Both the position numbers and the translations under genes were made by a program. The notes under the pieces are model-generated. The model searched no databases. It was not told the DNA's origin and saw nothing but the letters and a program-made list of their open reading frames with translations. From DASVNK01 sp036383895 (GTDB taxonomy: Bacteria > Verrucomicrobiota > Verrucomicrobiia > Limisphaerales > SXQI01): a DNA stretch of 64,000 bases. Numbering within the stretch: the stretch's first letter is position 1; every line of letters starts with the position of its first letter. Of the stretch, positions 60,645 through 64,000 are shown piece after piece. The DNA is taken from NCBI GenBank assembly GCA_036383895.1, contig DASVNK010000030.1, forward strand, positions 124,001-188,000, in the 5' to 3' direction.

Positions 60645-62051
60645 GTGCAAGGGGACAAACCAGACACACACCAAAAAGCCCTCGAGATCAATCTCGACGC
60701 CACCAAGTACGGCACCTTTGCCGAAATCGGCGCCGGGCAGGAAGTCGCCCGCTGGTTCTTCCGTGTCGGCGGCGCGGCCGGCACCATCGCGAAATCGATG
60801 TCCGCCTACGACATGATCGTCAGCGATGCGATCTACGGCACCACCGAACGCTACGTCAGCCGCGCGCGTCTCCAGAAGATGCTCGATTACGAATACGACC
60901 TCCAATACGAGCGACTCGCTCCCAAGCGCGGCGACACCACGAAATTCTTCGTCTTCGCCGATACCGTCACCGCGCGTGGTTTCAAGAGCCGCGACGAGTC
61001 ACACGGTTGGATGGGCATTCGTTTTCAAACGCAGCCCCGCTCCGAACCCTCCCAAATCATCATCCACGTCCGCATGCTGGACCGCGAAAACCTCCAACAG
61101 CAGGAAGCACTCGGCATCATGGGCGTGAACCTCATTCACAGCGCTCTCTACCAATTCGCACAGCCCGTGCAGCTCGTCAGTTCCCTCCTGGATAATCTCA
61201 CTCGCGAGCGCGTGGAGGTGGACATGATCAAATTCTCCGGCCCCGCTTTCCTCAGTGTCGACAATCGCCTCATGAGTTTGCAGCTCGTTGAAAGTGGCCT
61301 CGCCAATTCCGCGATGTTCACCGCCGATGGCGAAGTCGTCCAAGCTGCTGAAGTCCTCTACAAAAAGGCCATTCTCGTCGAACGCGGCAGTTTCCGACCC
61401 GTGACCCGCACCACCATCGACATGCTCAACTGCGCACAGGCGCAATTTGTCCAGGAGCCGGGAGTGCAAGGCCAGGAAATGGTTGTCCTTATGGAGATGA
61501 CCATGAGGAATCTCGCCACTGAGTCCGGCATTGATCAAAAAGATTTCCTCGATCGCGTCGATCTCCTCTGCAAGCTCGGCAAACCGGTGCTCATCTCGAA
61601 CTACGGGGAATATTACCGCCTCGCACAGTATCTCTTCCGCTACACCAAAAACATGATCGGCATCGCGATGGGCATTCCCAGCTTGCGCGAACTCTTCGAC
61701 GAAAAATATTACACCGATCTCGAAGGAGGCATTCTCGAATCCTTCGGCCGCCTCTTCAAAAATGCGCTCAAGCTCTACGTTTACCCCTTCCAAGATCCAC
61801 AAACCGGCGCCATCATCACCGCCAACAACCTCCGCGTCGCGCCCCACCTCCAGCACCTCTACGCCTACCTCCTCGAAAACCACTTCATCCAGGCCATAAA
61901 AGACTACAACGACGCCTGCCTGCCTATCTTCTCCAAAGAAGTCCTCGCCCGCATCCAAAGCGGCGAAAGCGGCTGGGAAATCATGGTCCCACCGCAGGTC
62001 GCATCCATAATCAAAGAGCGAAAACTTTTCGGCTACCCCGGCGAAAAGTAG
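60645..62051 (+). CDS. Conserved protein of unknown function, often annotated as TonB-dependent receptor
   Basis: From GTG 60645 the product has about 468 residues with no export signal. It starts QGDKPDTHQKALEINLDATKYGTFAEIGAGQEVARWFFRVGGAAGTIAKS and contains FVFADTVTARGFKSRDESHGWMG, LIHSALYQF and LISNYGEYYRLAQYL. Near-identical wording of the first 60 residues is familiar from many bacterial phyla, where databases often label it a TonB-dependent receptor or nucleotide adenylyltransferase. Neither label fits: no barrel, plug or signal peptide is present. An upstream ATG at 60552 or 60591 would add unrelated residues. The true activity is unknown. Confidence 0.75.
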   Translation: MQGDKPDTHQKALEINLDATKYGTFAEIGAGQEVARWFFRVGGAAGTIAKSMSAYDMIVSDAIYGTTERYVSRARLQKMLDYEYDLQYERLAPKRGDTTKFFVFADTVTARGFKSRDESHGWMGIRFQTQPRSEPSQIIIHVRMLDRENLQQQEALGIMGVNLIHSALYQFAQPVQLVSSLLDNLTRERVEVDMIKFSGPAFLSVDNRLMSLQLVESGLANSAMFTADGEVVQAAEVLYKKAILVERGSFRPVTRTTIDMLNCAQAQFVQEPGVQGQEMVVLMEMTMRNLATESGIDQKDFLDRVDLLCKLGKPVLISNYGEYYRLAQYLFRYTKNMIGIAMGIPSLRELFDEKYYTDLEGGILESFGRLFKNALKLYVYPFQDPQTGAIITANNLRVAPHLQHLYAYLLENHFIQAIKDYNDACLPIFSKEVLARIQSGESGWEIMVPPQVASIIKERKLFGYPGEK

Positions 62052-62190
62052 AAAGAAGCTAGAACACGGATCGATTTTGGTCTTAAAGACCCGTCCCTCT
62101 GGTGGTACGTTTTGTATAACAATGAAAACGGCCACCGTTGGTCCCGGGGTTGTTATTCTGTTTTGCTAAAGTATCTTTCGCCTCTCGTTG

Positions 62191-64000
62191 ATGCCGAAGT
62201 TTCACAATATTGCTGCCTATAAGTTCGCGCCGCTGAAAGACTTGAAAGAGCGGCGAGCGGATTTGCTTGCGAAGTGCAAGGGGTGGGGGTTGAAGGGGAC
62301 GATTTTGTTGAGCACCGAGGGGATTAATTTGTTTGTGGCGGGGCTTCCGGACGGGGTTCAGGAGTTGGTGAAGGAGTTGAGGGGGATTCCTGGTTTGGCG
62401 GAGCTTCCGATCAAGTTGAGTGAGAGTGAGCATCAGCCGTTTAACCGGATGCTGGTGCGGATCAAGAGGGAGATTATAGCGTTCGGGGTGCCGGAGATTG
62501 ATCCGGGGCGTTATACGTCGCCGAGAGTTTCGGCGCGGACGTTGAAGCAGTGGCTGGATGAGGGGCGGCCGGTGACGTTGCTGGACACGCGGAATGATTA
62601 CGAGGTGAAGCTCGGGACTTTCAAAAATGCGTTACCGGCGGGGATCGACCATTTTCGGGATTTTCCGGAGGCGGTGGAGAAGTTGCCGCAGGAGTTGAAG
62701 GAGCAGCCGATCGTGACCTTTTGCACGGGCGGGATTCGTTGCGAGAAAGCGGCACCTTTCATGGAGCGCGCGGGTTTTAAGAATATTTTTCAACTGGATG
62801 GCGGCATCCTGAAGTATTTCGAGGAGTGCGGCGGGGCGCATTACGACGGCGAGTGTTTCGTTTTTGATCAGCGCGTGGGGGTCGATCCGTCATTGCATGA
62901 AACGGAGTCGGACCAGTGTTTTGTTTGTCTCACGCCGTTGAACGCGGAGGATCAAAAGGACCAGCGATATGTTGCGGGGAGGAGTTGTCCATACTGTTTC
63001 AAGACGAGTGAAGAGCAGCAGTCGTTAGCGCGCGCGGCGCGGCAGAAAGCGATCCGGCGCGCGACCACGCCGCTGCCGGGTAGCGTAGCGTACGATAATT
63101 TTCGTCCGATCAGCGTGCCGACGGATTGTGATGGGCTGACGTTGCTGGCGTTTTTGGGGAAGGTGCTGAAGCACGTTCCGGCATTGGAATGGGATGACCT
63201 TTGTGAGCGAGGTTTGATGCTGGATCGCGCGCGAAAGCCGGTGGCGCCGAATCACATTGTCCATTCCGGTGAGCGGTACTTTCAGAAGCTGCCGTCGTTA
63301 GTGGAGCCGGAGGTGAGTGCGTCGATCGAGGTTCTTCACGAAGATGAAGCGACCGTAGTCTTGAACAAACCTGCGCCGTTGCCGATGCATCCGGGCGGGA
63401 GATTTAATCGCAACACGCTTCAATATATTCTGGAGCAGGTTTACCATCCACAAAAGCCTCGGCCTGCGCACCGATTGGACGCGAACACGACTGGGCTGGT
63501 GCTGATCACGCGCACGCGCCATTTCGCTTCGAAACTGCAACCGCAGTTTGCACGTGGTGAAGTGGTGAAAACGTATCTGGCGAAAATTCACGGGACCCCA
63601 AAGGAAAATTCTTTCACCTGCGACGCGCCGATTAGTGCCGAAGCGGGCGAAGCTGGCACGCGGATTATTGACTTGGCGGAAGGATTGCAGTCGCGCACTG
63701 AGTTTCGGGTGCGGGAACGATTTGCTGATGGCACAACGTTGGTTGAGGCGCGGCCAATTACGGGACGGACGAACCAGATTCGCGCGCATTTGTGGCAGCT
63801 TGGATTTCCGATTGTGGGCGATCCGGTTTATTTGCGCGATGGAAAGCTAGATCAAGCGAGGCAAACACTCGACATTACGTCCGAGCCACTTTGCTTGCAT
63901 GCGTGGCGATTGGGGTTCTTGCATCCGCTTACGAACGAAAAAGTGTCGTTCGAGGCGTCTGCACCCGAGTGGGTCCGCGGTGAAACAGCGGTTGCAGCAG
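62191..64000 (+). CDS. TrhO rhodanese fused to an RluA-type pseudouridine synthase (3' partial)
   Basis: The frame is open from ATG 62191 to the window end (603 codons). Residues about 1-240 match TrhO/YceA, which hydroxylates U34 of tRNA using O2: KFHNIAAYKFAPL, then the rhodanese Cys178 in FCTGGIRCEKA. A Cys pair motif (C243-x2-C246, C266-x2-C269) suggests zinc binding. Residues about 360-603 are an RluA-type synthase with catalytic Asp430 in AHRLDANTTGLVLITR and later EARPITGRTNQIRAHLWQLGFPIVGDP. The fusion would pair two RNA-modifying activities. Base use is G/T-rich at third positions, unlike the C-rich plus-strand genes before it. Confidence 0.9.
   Translation, partial: MPKFHNIAAYKFAPLKDLKERRADLLAKCKGWGLKGTILLSTEGINLFVAGLPDGVQELVKELRGIPGLAELPIKLSESEHQPFNRMLVRIKREIIAFGVPEIDPGRYTSPRVSARTLKQWLDEGRPVTLLDTRNDYEVKLGTFKNALPAGIDHFRDFPEAVEKLPQELKEQPIVTFCTGGIRCEKAAPFMERAGFKNIFQLDGGILKYFEECGGAHYDGECFVFDQRVGVDPSLHETESDQCFVCLTPLNAEDQKDQRYVAGRSCPYCFKTSEEQQSLARAARQKAIRRATTPLPGSVAYDNFRPISVPTDCDGLTLLAFLGKVLKHVPALEWDDLCERGLMLDRARKPVAPNHIVHSGERYFQKLPSLVEPEVSASIEVLHEDEATVVLNKPAPLPMHPGGRFNRNTLQYILEQVYHPQKPRPAHRLDANTTGLVLITRTRHFASKLQPQFARGEVVKTYLAKIHGTPKENSFTCDAPISAEAGEAGTRIIDLAEGLQSRTEFRVRERFADGTTLVEARPITGRTNQIRAHLWQLGFPIVGDPVYLRDGKLDQARQTLDITSEPLCLHAWRLGFLHPLTNEKVSFEASAPEWVRGETAVAA

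Noticed and set aside
60999..62135. 378-codon antisense frame opposite the conserved unknown protein
   Set aside because: The plus-strand product is strongly conserved-looking, and the antisense product is featureless.

Overview
The window comes from a Gram-negative bacterium, most likely a member of the Verrucomicrobiota (Chthoniobacter/Spartobacteria-like). The main evidence is paired secreted proteins ending in a VPDGG-type C-terminal sorting signal next to an exosortase, a PrsT-like TPR lipoprotein and a PrsK-like histidine kinase. A TolC-family protein, an outer-membrane barrel candidate and several very large secreted multidomain proteins fit the same picture. I saw no rRNA, tRNA, CRISPR array, insertion sequence or phage gene. 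This is chromosomal sequence rich in envelope and surface functions.

Layout. 0-6.8 kb: the 3' part of a giant surface protein with five DUF4082 modules, Ig-like domains and a deacetylase-like core. 6.8-7.6 kb: a gene-poor gap with two AAACACA-type repeat tracts. 7.6-12 kb: an acyltransferase, a sugar epimerase and a DegT-type aminotransferase (surface-sugar synthesis), then L-2-hydroxyglutarate oxidase. 12-14.2 kb: two exported proteins. 14.2-22.3 kb: the exosortase locus, comprising two VPDGG-CTERM proteins behind a candidate sigma-54 promoter, exosortase, PrsT-like TPR lipoprotein and PrsK-like kinase. 22.3-27.3 kb: DUF5069, DUF3472, a DUF488-DUF5063-DUF488 operon, a FitAB-type toxin-antitoxin pair with an operator over its promoter, and a dual-OB protein. 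27.4-29.6 kb: hisB, an ECF sigma/anti-sigma pair and a small exported protein. 29.7-36.1 kb: a TolC-family protein, a carbamoyltransferase-SxtJ-DUF5989 operon, and a divergent HTTM protein.

36.3-48.9 kb: a lectin/CBM-like secreted protein, a 1138-residue FG-GAP/ASPIC-UnbV protein, a SWIM-SNF2 helicase, a Calx-beta protein and a GT4 glycosyltransferase. 49.3-52.6 kb: the nitrogen operon glnB-amt-glnA behind a near-consensus sigma-54 promoter. 52.7-57 kb: DUF1648 protein, an iron-type alcohol dehydrogenase, a small monooxygenase-fold protein and a CapD/WbpM-like sugar dehydratase. 57.2-62 kb: a classical VPEPS (PEP-CTERM) protein, a TIM-barrel sugar isomerase, a 57-residue lipoprotein, a Tat-exported Gfo/Idh/MocA oxidoreductase and a conserved protein of unknown function. 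62.2 kb to the end: a TrhO-RluA fusion that runs off the window.

How the genes work together. The sugar genes could feed glycans or exopolysaccharide made alongside the exosortase pathway, whose kinase and sigma-54 promoter suggest coordinated control. The nitrogen operon uses the same alternative sigma factor. The most unusual items are the AAACACA tracts placed upstream of several genes, the DUF488/DUF5063/dual-OB/FitAB island, sigma-54 control of VPDGG-CTERM genes, and two exported-protein genes whose signal peptide is encoded upstream of any ordinary start codon. All assignments are from reading the sequence; no database search was run.
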